From Dinoroseobacter sp049800775 (GTDB taxonomy: Bacteria > Pseudomonadota > Alphaproteobacteria > Rhodobacterales > Rhodobacteraceae), in the NCBI RefSeq assembly GCF_049800775.1, contig NZ_JBNAFR010000001.1:620001-684000 (forward strand): a stretch of 64,000 nt of DNA, read 5' to 3'. The position numbers and the translations under genes are program-made. The notes under the pieces are model-generated. The model was not told the origin of the DNA. It saw nothing but the letters and a program-made list of their open reading frames with translations, and made no database searches. Positions 33,079 to 41,817 of the stretch are shown here, in pieces; within the stretch, counting starts at the first letter, position 1, and the number at the start of each line of letters is the position of its first letter.

Positions 33079-33939
33079 ATGGCGACGGGCACCAATATCC
33101 ACACCTATTTCCAAGGCCGCTGGCACAAAGGCGATGTCCCGATCATGCGCGCAGCGGATCACGGATCCTGGCTCGGCAGCACGGTGTTTGACGGCGCGCG
33201 CTATGTGAACGGGCTGGTCCCGGATCTGGAAGCACATTGCGCCCGGGTCAATGCCTCGGCAGAGGCGCTGATGATCACGCCCACGGTCACCACCGCCGAG
33301 ATGGTCGCGCTGACCCATGAGGGGCTGGCGCTCTATCCCAAGGACGCCGCCGTCTATATCCGCCCGATGTACTGGGCGCTCGATGGCGGGCCGCTGGCGG
33401 TCGCGCCGAAAGAGGGCGCCACGGGCTTTGCGATCTGCCTCGAAGAGATCCCCATGGCCCCGCCCGAGGCCGCCACCACCCTGACCCGGACGCAGTTCCG
33501 CCGCCCGGTGCTGGAGGACAACCTGACCAATGCTAAGGCGGGCTGCCTCTACCCCAACAACGCGCGGATGCTGATGGAGGCGAGCCGCAAGGGGTTCGGC
33601 AATGCGCTGGTGGCCGACGCCATGGGCAATGTCGCCGAGAGCGCCACGTCGAACGTATTCATCGTGCGCGACGGAACGGTCCTGACCCCGATCCCGAACG
33701 GCACGTTTCTGGCCGGGATCACCCGGGCCCGGCATATGGCGAACCTGCGGGCCGACGGGGTCGAGGTGGTCGAGACCGTGCTGAGTTTCGAGGATGTGAC
33801 CGCCGCGGATGAGGTCTTTCTGACCGGCAACATGATGAAGATCACCCCGGTCACCGCCTTTGACGCGCGTCAGTACCAGGTGGGGCCGATCACACGCCGG
33901 GCGCGCGAACTCTATTGGGACTGGGCGCATTCGGCCTGA
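33079..33939 (+). CDS. ilvE: Class IV aminotransferase, branched-chain amino acid aminotransferase
   Basis: 286 residues. Recognisable fold IV features: GSTVFDGARYVNG, IRPMYWALDGG, the PLP lysine in LEDNLTNAKAGCLYPNNARMLMEA, and AESATSNVFIVRDG plus FLAGITRARHM near the end. Branched-chain aminotransferase is the usual annotation for this subgroup; D-amino acid or aminodeoxychorismate activity cannot be fully ruled out. The start is supported by AGGAGG. It stands alone, with a universal stress gene 83 bp downstream. Confidence 0.85.
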   Translation: MATGTNIHTYFQGRWHKGDVPIMRAADHGSWLGSTVFDGARYVNGLVPDLEAHCARVNASAEALMITPTVTTAEMVALTHEGLALYPKDAAVYIRPMYWALDGGPLAVAPKEGATGFAICLEEIPMAPPEAATTLTRTQFRRPVLEDNLTNAKAGCLYPNNARMLMEASRKGFGNALVADAMGNVAESATSNVFIVRDGTVLTPIPNGTFLAGITRARHMANLRADGVEVVETVLSFEDVTAADEVFLTGNMMKITPVTAFDARQYQVGPITRRARELYWDWAHSA

Positions 33940-34022
33940 CCGCGACGCGCGAGGTCCCGTGGCATATCCGTTGCCATCCCCCCCGGCATTCGCCATGATG
34001 AGCTTCGGACTGGAGGCCCCCA

Positions 34023-34478
34023 ATGCGCAAGTTTCTCGTCGTTCTCGATGACAGCCGTGAATGTTTGAATGCCATGCGCTTTGCCGCAATGCGTGCCGCA
34101 AGCACCGGTGGCGGTGTGCAGATCCTGTCGGTGATTCCCCCCGACGAGTTCAACCACTGGATCGGTGTGAGCGAGGTGATGCGCGAAGAGAGCCGCGAGC
34201 GCATCGTCGCCCATTTCGAGGTGTTTGCGAAGTGGATGCGCGACAAGCAATCCATCGACCCCGAGCTTGTGATCCGCGAGGGCGAGCCCGTGGACGAGAT
34301 CCTCGGCCAGATCACCACCGACCGCGAGATCGGCGTGCTGGTGCTGGGCGCGGGCACGGGCCGCAAGGGCCCCGGGCCGCTGGTCTCGGCGCTGGTGAAA
34401 TCCTCGGGCACCCTGCCCGTGCCGCTCACCATCGTGCCGGGCGAGCTCAGCAAGGACCAGCTCGAGGCGGTTTGCTAG
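34023..34478 (+). CDS. Universal stress protein (UspA family)
   Basis: 151 residues: MRKFLVVLDDSRECLNAMRFAAMRAA opens the Usp fold, and the ATP-binding glycine motif at the C-terminus reads VLVLGAGTGRKGPGPLVSALVKSSGTLPVPLTIVPG, close to G-2x-G-9x-G-S. A basal role in stress survival is known for the family. GGAGG precedes the start. The gene is not clearly in an operon. Confidence 0.88.
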   Translation: MRKFLVVLDDSRECLNAMRFAAMRAASTGGGVQILSVIPPDEFNHWIGVSEVMREESRERIVAHFEVFAKWMRDKQSIDPELVIREGEPVDEILGQITTDREIGVLVLGAGTGRKGPGPLVSALVKSSGTLPVPLTIVPGELSKDQLEAVC

Positions 34479-34521
34479 GCCCTGTCCAGCAAGCTTCGCC
34501 CCTTTTTCGCGCCTTGGGTGA

Positions 34522-34538
34522 TTTAGAATCGTTCCAAC
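34522..34538. promoter_or_regulatory. Irr-type iron control element candidate upstream of nfuA
   Basis: TTTAGAA (34522-34528), three bases, TTCCAAC (34532-34538). The known Irr element is TTTAGAA-N3-TTCTAAA, so the left half is perfect and the right half has two mismatches. It abuts a promoter-like TTGACC (34542-34547) with ATATAA 18 bases further. Confidence 0.5.
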
Positions 34539-34596
34539 TTCTTGACCCCGCGCGCCGGGCAGCGCATATAAGGGTCAACCCGAACGGAGGCCGTCC

Positions 34597-35160
34597 ATGT
34601 TTATTCAGACCGAATCCACGCCGAACCCGGCGACCCTGAAATTCCTGCCCGGCCAGACCGTTCTGGAAACCGGCACTGCCGACTTCCCGTCGGTGGACGC
34701 CGCAAGCGCATCGCCCCTCGCAGGCCGCATCTTCGCAGTGGACGGAGTGACCGCCGTGTTCTTCGGAACCGACTTCGTCACTGTCACCAAGGCCGATGCG
34801 GTCGAGTGGGACCATATCAAGCCAGCCGTCCTCGGCGCCGTGATGGAACACTACCAATCCGGCGACGCGGTCATGACCGGAGAGGCCAGCGCGCCGGCCG
34901 GTCACGCCAGCCATGATGGGCCCGACTCCGCGATCGTGGGGCAGATCAAGGAACTGCTCGACACCCGCGTCCGCCCCGCCGTGGCGCAGGATGGTGGCGA
35001 CATCACCTTCCACGGGTTTGATCGCGGCATCGTCTACTTGCACATGCAGGGGGCCTGCGCGGGCTGCCCCTCTTCGACCCTGACGCTGAAAATGGGGATC
35101 GAGAACCTGCTGCGCCACTACATCCCCGAAGTTCTGGAAGTCCGCCCCGTCGCGGCCTGA
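34597..35160 (+). CDS. nfuA: NfuA-type iron-sulfur cluster scaffold/carrier
   Basis: 187 residues. An N-terminal Nfu_N domain (MFIQTESTPNPATLKFLPGQ, VDGVTAVFFGTDFVTVTK) is followed by a NifU-like C-terminal domain with the cluster-binding CxxC in MQGACAGCPSSTLTLKMGIENLL. It carries Fe-S clusters to client enzymes. A possible Irr box upstream suggests iron control. GGAGG precedes the start. tsaB follows after five bases. Confidence 0.93.
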   Translation: MFIQTESTPNPATLKFLPGQTVLETGTADFPSVDAASASPLAGRIFAVDGVTAVFFGTDFVTVTKADAVEWDHIKPAVLGAVMEHYQSGDAVMTGEASAPAGHASHDGPDSAIVGQIKELLDTRVRPAVAQDGGDITFHGFDRGIVYLHMQGACAGCPSSTLTLKMGIENLLRHYIPEVLEVRPVAA

Positions 35161-35165
35161 CCCCT

Positions 35166-35819
35166 TTGGGACCGGTTCTTGCCTTCGATACCGCGGCCGC
35201 GCATTGCGCGGCTGCTTTGCTTTGGGACGACGAGAGCCGCGTCTCGCGGATCGAGCCCATGGCCAGAGGGCAGGCCGAACGGCTGATGCCGCTCCTCAAA
35301 GAGGTGCTGGCCGAGGCCGGGATCGGCTGGGCCGACCTGACCGCGCTGGGCGTCGGGATCGGACCGGGCAATTTCACCGGCATCCGGATCTCCGTGGCGG
35401 CGGCGCGCGGGCTCGGGCTGGGTCTCGCGGTGCCGGTGGTCGGCGTATCGACGCTGGAGGCGCTGGCGCTCGGGGCCGAGGGCCCCGCGCTGGTCTGCCT
35501 CGATGCCCGGCGCGGCAATGCTTATCTGCAGGGCTTTGGCGCGGATGGTGCGGCGCTCGCCCCGCCGGTCATGGCCCCCGTCGAGACAGCCGCCCTGCCG
35601 GGAACCGGCCCCGCCCCGCTCTGCCTCGGTGATCTGGCACCAGAGCTCGCTGCGCGCAGCGGCGGGACGGTTGTCCTGCCCCGCCAGCCCCTGCCCGAGG
35701 CCATTGCCCGCATCGCCGCCCGGCGCGCGCGCCCGGACCTGCCGCCGCCCGCGCCGCTCTACCTGCGGCCCGCGGATGCCGCCCCGGCCAAACCCGCCCC
35801 GGCCCTGCTCACCCCGTGA
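35166..35819 (+). CDS. tsaB: tRNA threonylcarbamoyladenosine biosynthesis protein TsaB
   Basis: 217 residues starting at a TTG (35166), the only plausible start: MGPVLAFDTAAAHCAAALLW. The ASKHA fold appears in HRRMARGQAER-like EPMARGQAERLMPLLKEVL and GVGIGPGNFTGIRISVAAARGL. TsaB scaffolds TsaD in making t6A37 in tRNA. The stop overlaps the rimI start (TGATG), a classic tsaB-rimI pair. No strong ribosome binding site is seen before the TTG, so translational coupling to nfuA is likely. Confidence 0.9.
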   Translation: MGPVLAFDTAAAHCAAALLWDDESRVSRIEPMARGQAERLMPLLKEVLAEAGIGWADLTALGVGIGPGNFTGIRISVAAARGLGLGLAVPVVGVSTLEALALGAEGPALVCLDARRGNAYLQGFGADGAALAPPVMAPVETAALPGTGPAPLCLGDLAPELAARSGGTVVLPRQPLPEAIARIAARRARPDLPPPAPLYLRPADAAPAKPAPALLTP

Positions 35820-36238
35820 TGGAGCCGGTGGTCATGGCTGCGATCCACGCGGCCTCTTTCACCACCCCGCGGCCTTGGTCGGCGCTGGAATTCGCCGATC
35901 TTCTGGCCCGTCCCGACAGTTTTCAGGTGGCGGTCCCGGCGGGCTTTGCCATCGGCCAGTCCCTCGGCCCAGAGGTCGAACTGCTCACGCTCGCCGTGGA
36001 CCCGTCCCAACGCCGCCGGGGTCTCGCCCGGGTCCTGATGGGGGCCTTCCACGACACGGCCCGGACCCACGGCGCCGTGGACGCCTTTCTCGAGGTGGCT
36101 GCCGAAAACGCCCCGGCCCGCGCGCTTTACGCGGCCTGCGGCTACACGCAGGCGGGACGGCGACGGCGCTATTACCGGCACCCGGACGGCACCCGCAGCG
36201 ACGCGCTGATCCTGCGACGGAGCCTTGCGCAGGACTGA
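35819..36238 (+). CDS. rimI: RimI-type N-acetyltransferase
   Basis: 139 residues of the GNAT fold. The acetyl-CoA loop is LLTLAVDPSQRRRGLARVLM, an R/QxxGxG/A-like pattern, and the C-terminal LEVAAENAPARALYAACGYTQAGRRRRYY is characteristic of RimI. It acetylates the N-terminus of ribosomal protein S18 in model bacteria. The ATG at 35819 overlaps the tsaB stop; a GTG one codon earlier is also possible. Confidence 0.87.
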   Translation: MEPVVMAAIHAASFTTPRPWSALEFADLLARPDSFQVAVPAGFAIGQSLGPEVELLTLAVDPSQRRRGLARVLMGAFHDTARTHGAVDAFLEVAAENAPARALYAACGYTQAGRRRRYYRHPDGTRSDALILRRSLAQD

Positions 36239-36418
36239 CGCAATGTCACCCGCCCAAGCCTCGGGCATTCGCCCGCAAATCGCGCGCCCGGACCCGGAAT
36301 CCTGTTGACCTTACCCGGAGGCCCCGCCTTACTTGGCCCGATCATTCGATCTGCTTGTGCGTGCAGGGTGACCCGAGTCAGAGGCACCCGCAGCCCGAAA
36401 CCAACTGGGAGACGTAAG

Positions 36419-37408
36419 ATGACCATGATGCAGAAACTGCTCGGTGCCGCTGGGGCAATGGCGCTGTCCGCCGGCGCGGCCTATGCCGAGCCCGCGCTGA
36501 TTTTCGATCTGGGCGGCAAGTTCGACAAATCCTTCAACGAGGCGGCCTATACCGGCGCCCAGCGCTGGGTCGAAGAGACCGGCGGCAGCTACCGCGAGAT
36601 CGAGCTGACCTCCGAGGCCCAGCGCGAGCAGGCCCTGCGCCGCTTTGCCGAGGCGGGCAACAACCCCATCGTCATGACCGGCTTTGCCTTCGGCAACGTG
36701 CTGGGCGAGGTGGCACCGGATTACCCGGATACAAGCTTTGCGATCATCGACATGGTCGTGGACGCCCCGAATGTGCGCTCGGTCGTGTTCAACGAGCATG
36801 AGGGCTCGTACCTCGTGGGCATGATGGCGGGCATGGCCTCGGAATCCGGCACCGTGGGCTTCATCGGCGGCATGGATATTCCGCTGATCCGCAAATTTGC
36901 CTGCGGCTATGCCCAGGGCGTCAAGGCGGCCAACCCCGAGGCCACCGTGATCGAGAACATGACCGGCACCACCCCGGCGGCCTGGAATGACCCGGTGAAG
37001 GGCGGCGAGCTGACCCGTGCCCAGATCAGCCAGGGCGCGGATGTGGTCTATGCCGCTGCGGGCGGTACCGGTGTGGGCGTGCTGCAGACCGCCGCGGACG
37101 AGGACATCCTCTCGATCGGCGTGGACAGCAACCAGAACTACCTCTTCCCGGGTGAGGTCCTGACCTCGATGCTCAAGCGCGTGGACAACGCCGTCTATGA
37201 AGCCATGTCCGACGGCCCGGGCTTCGAGACCGGCTTCCGCGTGCTCGGCCTCGCCGAAGAGGGCGTTGGCTATGCGGTGGACGAGTTCAACGCAGATCTG
37301 GTCACCGAGGACATGATGGCCGCCGTGGAGGCCGCCAAGGCCAAGATCATCTCCGGCGAGATCACCGTCCATGACTACATGTCCGACAACACCTGCCCGG
37401 TGATGTAA
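36419..37408 (+). CDS. BMP-family ABC transporter substrate-binding lipoprotein-like protein (nucleoside)
   Basis: 329 residues with a signal peptide (MTMMQKLLGAAGAMALSAGA, cleaved near AYA). The mature protein opens EPALIFDLGGKFDKSFNEAAY, the BMP/PnrA signature, and contains GFIGGMDIPLIRKFACGYAQG and VDSNQNYLFPG. This family binds purine nucleosides. The permeases and double ATPase that follow complete the importer. There is no lipobox cysteine, so it is probably a soluble periplasmic protein. Confidence 0.9.
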   Translation: MTMMQKLLGAAGAMALSAGAAYAEPALIFDLGGKFDKSFNEAAYTGAQRWVEETGGSYREIELTSEAQREQALRRFAEAGNNPIVMTGFAFGNVLGEVAPDYPDTSFAIIDMVVDAPNVRSVVFNEHEGSYLVGMMAGMASESGTVGFIGGMDIPLIRKFACGYAQGVKAANPEATVIENMTGTTPAAWNDPVKGGELTRAQISQGADVVYAAAGGTGVGVLQTAADEDILSIGVDSNQNYLFPGEVLTSMLKRVDNAVYEAMSDGPGFETGFRVLGLAEEGVGYAVDEFNADLVTEDMMAAVEAAKAKIISGEITVHDYMSDNTCPVM

Positions 37409-37484
37409 ACCAGACGCAAACGACACGACCGGTGCGCGCGGGCCCTCTGGCTTGCGCGCGCCAGATCAGAACGGGGTGGGGCAT

Positions 37485-39032
37485 ATGGCAGACACGCAGG
37501 CGCCCGCGATTGAACTTCGCGGCATTTCCAAAGCCTTCGGGCCGGTCCAGGCCAACAAGGACATCTCAATCCGGGTCATGCCCGGGACCATCCACGGGAT
37601 CATCGGCGAGAATGGCGCGGGCAAGTCCACGCTGATGAGCATCCTCTACGGGTTCTACAAGGCCGATGCGGGCGAGATCTACATCAAGGGCGAGCTGACC
37701 CAGATCCCCGACAGCCAGGCCGCGATCCGCGCCGGGATCGGCATGGTGTTCCAGCATTTCAAGCTGGTCGAGAATTTCACGGTGCTCGAGAATGTCGTGC
37801 TCGGCGCCGAAGAGGGCGCGCTGTTGCGCCCGTCGCTGGCCAAGGCGCGCAAGCTCCTCAAGGAGCTGTCGGATGAATACGAGCTCAACGTGGACCCGGA
37901 CGCCCTGATCGAGGATCTGAGCGTCGGCCACCAGCAGCGGGTCGAGATCCTCAAGGCGCTGTATCGCAAGGCCGATATCCTGATCCTGGACGAGCCCACG
38001 GGGGTGCTGACCCCGGCCGAGGCCGACCACCTGTTCCGGATCCTCGAAGGGCTCAAGGCCGAGGGCAAGACGATCATCCTGATCACCCACAAGCTGCGCG
38101 AGATCATGGAGACCACGGATACGGTCTCGGTCATGCGCCGCGGCCAGATGACCGCCACGGTCAAGACCGCTGAAACCAGCCCGGAACAGCTCGCCGAGCT
38201 GATGGTGGGGCGCAAGGTCCTGCTGCGGGTGGACAAGACCCCGGCCCAGCCCGGCGCCCCGATCCTTCAGGTCGAGAACTTGCGCGTGGTCGATGATCAG
38301 AGGGTCGAGCGGGTCAAGGGGATCTCGTTTGACGTGCGCGCGGGCGAGGTGCTGGGCATTGCCGGGGTGGCCGGGAACGGCCAGTCCGAACTGCTCGAGG
38401 TGCTGGGCGGGATGATCACCGCCACGGGCCGCGTGGTCCTGAACGGGACCGAGATCGACCTGAGCGGCAAGCATTCCAACGGCAAGACCCGGCGCGCGCG
38501 CGGCATCGCCCATGTGCCCGAGGATCGGCAGGCCGAGGGCCTGATCATGGAATACCACGCCTGGGAAAACGTCGCCCTCGGCTATCACGAGGACCCCGCC
38601 TTCAATCGCGGTTTTCTGATGGATAACAAGGCGATCCGCACCGATGCCGAGGGCAAGATCGCCCGGTTCGACGTGCGCCCCGCCAATTGCTGGCTCTCGG
38701 CCAAGAACTTCTCCGGCGGCAACCAGCAGAAAATCGTGCTCGCGCGCGAGATCGAACGCAACCCCGAGCTTCTGCTCGTGGGGCAGCCCACGCGCGGCGT
38801 GGATATCGGCGCGATCGAATTCATCCACCAGCAGATCATCGCCCTGCGCGACGCGGGCAAGGCCATCCTCTTGGTCTCGGTCGAGCTGGAGGAAATCCTC
38901 GCCCTTTCGGACCGGGTCGCGGTGATGTTCGACGGCCAGATCATGGGCGAGCGCCCGGCCCATGCCACCAACGAGAAGGAGCTCGGGCTCCTGATGGCCG
39001 GGATCACCGACACCCAGACGGAGGTTGCCTGA
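37485..39032 (+). CDS. ABC transporter ATP-binding protein with two ATPase domains (nucleoside importer)
   Basis: 515 residues. First ATPase: Walker A GENGAGKST, Q-loop region FQHFKLVENFTV, signature LSVGHQQRVEIL and Walker B ILILDEPTGVLTP. Second: GVAGNGQSELLEVL as a degenerate Walker A, ARGIAHVPEDRQAEG, signature FSGGNQQKIVLAREI and LLVGQPTRGVD. This is the fused type found with BMP proteins and sugar importers. The start at 37485 (MADTQAPAIELRGISKAFG) is preferred over a GTG-like upstream codon. Confidence 0.92.
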   Translation: MADTQAPAIELRGISKAFGPVQANKDISIRVMPGTIHGIIGENGAGKSTLMSILYGFYKADAGEIYIKGELTQIPDSQAAIRAGIGMVFQHFKLVENFTVLENVVLGAEEGALLRPSLAKARKLLKELSDEYELNVDPDALIEDLSVGHQQRVEILKALYRKADILILDEPTGVLTPAEADHLFRILEGLKAEGKTIILITHKLREIMETTDTVSVMRRGQMTATVKTAETSPEQLAELMVGRKVLLRVDKTPAQPGAPILQVENLRVVDDQRVERVKGISFDVRAGEVLGIAGVAGNGQSELLEVLGGMITATGRVVLNGTEIDLSGKHSNGKTRRARGIAHVPEDRQAEGLIMEYHAWENVALGYHEDPAFNRGFLMDNKAIRTDAEGKIARFDVRPANCWLSAKNFSGGNQQKIVLAREIERNPELLLVGQPTRGVDIGAIEFIHQQIIALRDAGKAILLVSVELEEILALSDRVAVMFDGQIMGERPAHATNEKELGLLMAGITDTQTEVA

Positions 39033-39033
39033 C

Positions 39034-40155
39034 ATGGACCGCATGCCGAAATGGGCCGATGCCCTGCTGGTGCCCCTGCTCAGCGTTCTGATCGCCTTCG
39101 TGATCTCCGGGCTGGTGATCGTGGCCATTGGCGAGAACCCGTGGGAGGCGCTCAAGCTGATGATCACGGGCGCGCTCGGCTCCACCTATGGCTGGGGCTA
39201 TACCCTTTATTACGCGACGAATTTCATCTTCACCGGCCTCGCGGTGGCGGTGGCCTTCCACGCCCGGATGTTCAATATCGGCGGCGAGGGTCAGGCCATG
39301 CTGGGCGGGCTCGGCGTGGCGCTGGTCTGTCTCTACCTGCCCCTGCCCCACTGGATCCTGATCCTGCCTGTGGCGATCATCGGCGGCGCGGTCTTTGGCG
39401 CGGCCTGGGCGGCGATCCCCGCCTATCTGCAGGCCAAGCGCGGCAGCCATATCGTGATCACCACGATCATGTTCAACTTCATCGGGGCCGCTCTGCTGAA
39501 CTACCTGCTGGTCAATGTCCTGCGCCCCGAGGGGAACATGGATCCGGCCACGGCGAAATTCCCCGAGGGCAGCCACCTGCCGACGCTTCATGACCTGCTG
39601 GCCCCGCTGGGGATCGAGTTCTCGCGTTCGGCCCCGGCCAATGTCAGCCTACTGATCGCGCTCTTGGCCTGCTACCTCTTCTGGCTGCTGATCTGGCGCA
39701 CGCGGCTCGGCTACGAGATCCGGACCTATGGCAATTCCGAGACCGCCGCCGTCTATGCGGGCTACGGGCCGACCAAGATCATCATGGCCGCCATGCTGAT
39801 CTCCGGCGGGCTTGCGGGCATGATGGCGATCAACAACGTGATGGGCGAGGCCGAGCGGCTGGTGCTCAACGCGGTCGAAGGCGCGGGCTTCATCGGCATT
39901 GCCGTGGCGCTGATGGGACGGTCGCACCCTGTGGGCGTGTTCCTCGCCGCGATCCTCTTCGGCTTCCTCTATCAGGGCGGCGCCGAGCTGGCGCTCTGGA
40001 CCAGCATCCCGCGCGAGTTGATCGTGGTGATCCAGGCCCTCGTGATCCTCTTCACCGGGGCGCTCGACAACATGGTCCGGATGCCGGTTGAGAAGGTCTT
40101 CATGGCGCTGAACAAGCGCAAAGCCGCCAAAGCCGCGTCGGAGCCTGCGGAGTGA
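39034..40155 (+). CDS. ABC transporter permease (nucleoside importer)
   Basis: 373 residues with about ten hydrophobic segments of the BPD_transp_2 type: MFNIGGEGQAMLGGLGVALV and YLQAKRGSHIVITTIMFNFIGAALLNYLL. It forms one half of the membrane pore of the BMP-type importer. It follows the ATPase gene directly; an LysE-type gene overlaps its stop. Confidence 0.9.
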   Translation: MDRMPKWADALLVPLLSVLIAFVISGLVIVAIGENPWEALKLMITGALGSTYGWGYTLYYATNFIFTGLAVAVAFHARMFNIGGEGQAMLGGLGVALVCLYLPLPHWILILPVAIIGGAVFGAAWAAIPAYLQAKRGSHIVITTIMFNFIGAALLNYLLVNVLRPEGNMDPATAKFPEGSHLPTLHDLLAPLGIEFSRSAPANVSLLIALLACYLFWLLIWRTRLGYEIRTYGNSETAAVYAGYGPTKIIMAAMLISGGLAGMMAINNVMGEAERLVLNAVEGAGFIGIAVALMGRSHPVGVFLAAILFGFLYQGGAELALWTSIPRELIVVIQALVILFTGALDNMVRMPVEKVFMALNKRKAAKAASEPAE

Positions 40156-40790
40156 TGGCCGTGTTCTGGGACTACCTGCCTGCGCTGCTCGCGGCCTGGG
40201 GCATCCAGCTGGTGGGCGTAATGTCCCCGGGGCCCTCGGTGGCTCTCTTGCTGGGGGTCGGAACGGCACAGGGCGCGCGTGCGGCGCTCCTGACCTGCGC
40301 GGGCATCGCAAGCGGATCGATCATCCTCTCTCTCTCAACCGTGCTCGGCCTGACAGTGATCTTCGCCCAACTGGCAGAGGCGATGCTGGTCCTGAAACTG
40401 CTCGGCGCGGGCTATCTCGCCTGGCTCGCCTTTGGCGCCTTTCGCCGGGCCGTGAGCCCGCCTCCCCCGCCCAGCCCGACCAGCGTACGGGCTTCGGCCA
40501 CGCGGTTGGCGCGGCGCGGTTTCCTGCTCCAGGTGACGAACCCCAAGGCGATCTTCTTCTGGATCGCCATCGCGAGCCTTGGTGGACTGGCCGCCGCCCC
40601 CTGGCCCGTGATCGCGGTCTTCGTTGCCGGAGCCTTCCTGAATTCCTTTATCGGCCACGGGCTCTGGGGGTTGGTCTTTGCCTCCCCGCCCATGCGGCGC
40701 CTCTACCTCTCGGGGCGGCGTTGGGTCGAGGGCGCGCTGGGCGCGTTCTTCGCCTTTGCCAGCTACAAACTTCTGACGACGAGGATCTGA
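40155..40790 (+). CDS. LysE/RhtB-family exporter embedded in the nucleoside ABC operon
   Basis: 211 residues with six membrane helices. LysE/RhtB hallmarks: GVMSPGPSVALLLGVGTAQGARAALLTCAGIASGS near the N-terminus, and LQVTNPKAIFFWIA in the middle. The family exports amino acids or related metabolites. The ATG overlaps the stop of the previous permease and the next permease starts three bases after its stop, so it is firmly inside the operon. Export of a by-product of nucleoside uptake is one possible reason; this is inference. Confidence 0.87.
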   Translation: MAVFWDYLPALLAAWGIQLVGVMSPGPSVALLLGVGTAQGARAALLTCAGIASGSIILSLSTVLGLTVIFAQLAEAMLVLKLLGAGYLAWLAFGAFRRAVSPPPPPSPTSVRASATRLARRGFLLQVTNPKAIFFWIAIASLGGLAAAPWPVIAVFVAGAFLNSFIGHGLWGLVFASPPMRRLYLSGRRWVEGALGAFFAFASYKLLTTRI

Positions 40791-40793
40791 GCC

Positions 40794-41759
40794 ATGGATT
40801 TCGCCACCCTCCTGCAGGTCCTCGACAGCACGATCCGCCTTGCGACCCCGCTCCTGCTGGCCTGCCTCGCCGGGCTCTTCTCGGAGCGGGCCGGGATCTT
40901 CGATATCGGGCTGGAGGGCAAGATGCTCGCCGCCGCCTTCCTGTCGGCGGCCGTCGCGGCGGTCACCGGCTCGGTCTGGGTCGGGCTCTTGGCGGGGATC
41001 TTTGCCGCGCTTTTGTTCTCGGCGATCCACGGGCTGGCCTCGATCACCTTTCGCGGCAACCAGCTGATCTCGGGCGTGGCGATCAACTTCCTCGCCGCCG
41101 GGCTGACGGTCCTGATCGCCCAGAGCTGGTTCAGCCAGGGCGGACGCACGCCTTCCCTCCTCGGGGGCGCACGGTTCGAGCCGATCACCCTGCCCTTTGC
41201 CGAGGCGCTGCAGGGCGTGCCGATTTTCGGACCGATCTATTACGAGCTGATCTCGGGCCACACGATCCTCGTCTATGTGGCGATGCTGGCCGTCCCCGCG
41301 ACCTGGTACATCCTGTTCCGGACCCGGTTCGGCCTGCGCCTGCGGGCGGTGGGCGAGAACCCGGCCGCCGTGGACACCGCCGGGATCTCGGTCGTGGGCC
41401 TGCGCTATGCAGCTGTCGGGATCTGCGGCCTGCTCTGCGGCCTGGCGGGCGCCTATCTGGCAACCGGTCTCTCGGCGGGCTTCGTCAAGGACATGACGGC
41501 AGGCCGGGGCTACATCGCCCTCGCCGCCCTGATCTTTGCGAAATGGCGCCCCTGGTACGCGCTCATGGCCTGCCTGCTCTTCGGGTTTCTCGAGGCCATC
41601 GCCAACCGCTTCCAGAATATCGAGATCCTGAGCATCCCGATTCCGGTGCAGCTCATGCAGGCGCTTCCCTATATTCTGACGGTCGTGATCCTCGCCGGGT
41701 TCGTTGGCAAGGCAATCCCCCCTCGCGCAGGTGGGGAACCCTATGTTAAGGAGCGCTAA
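40794..41759 (+). CDS. ABC transporter permease (nucleoside importer, second subunit)
   Basis: 321 residues with about nine helices, BPD_transp_2 type. The start LLQVLDSTIRLATPLLLACLAGLFSERAGIFDIGLEGKML and the central FRTRFGLRLRAVGENPAAVDTAGI are typical of the second permease of BMP importers. It completes the system: binding protein, double ATPase, two permeases. Confidence 0.9.
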   Translation: MDFATLLQVLDSTIRLATPLLLACLAGLFSERAGIFDIGLEGKMLAAAFLSAAVAAVTGSVWVGLLAGIFAALLFSAIHGLASITFRGNQLISGVAINFLAAGLTVLIAQSWFSQGGRTPSLLGGARFEPITLPFAEALQGVPIFGPIYYELISGHTILVYVAMLAVPATWYILFRTRFGLRLRAVGENPAAVDTAGISVVGLRYAAVGICGLLCGLAGAYLATGLSAGFVKDMTAGRGYIALAALIFAKWRPWYALMACLLFGFLEAIANRFQNIEILSIPIPVQLMQALPYILTVVILAGFVGKAIPPRAGGEPYVKER

Positions 41760-41817
41760 GCCAATCTGCGTCGGTGCGCCCATTGCGTCCGACGTACCGC
41801 CACGACTAAGCTGAGCC

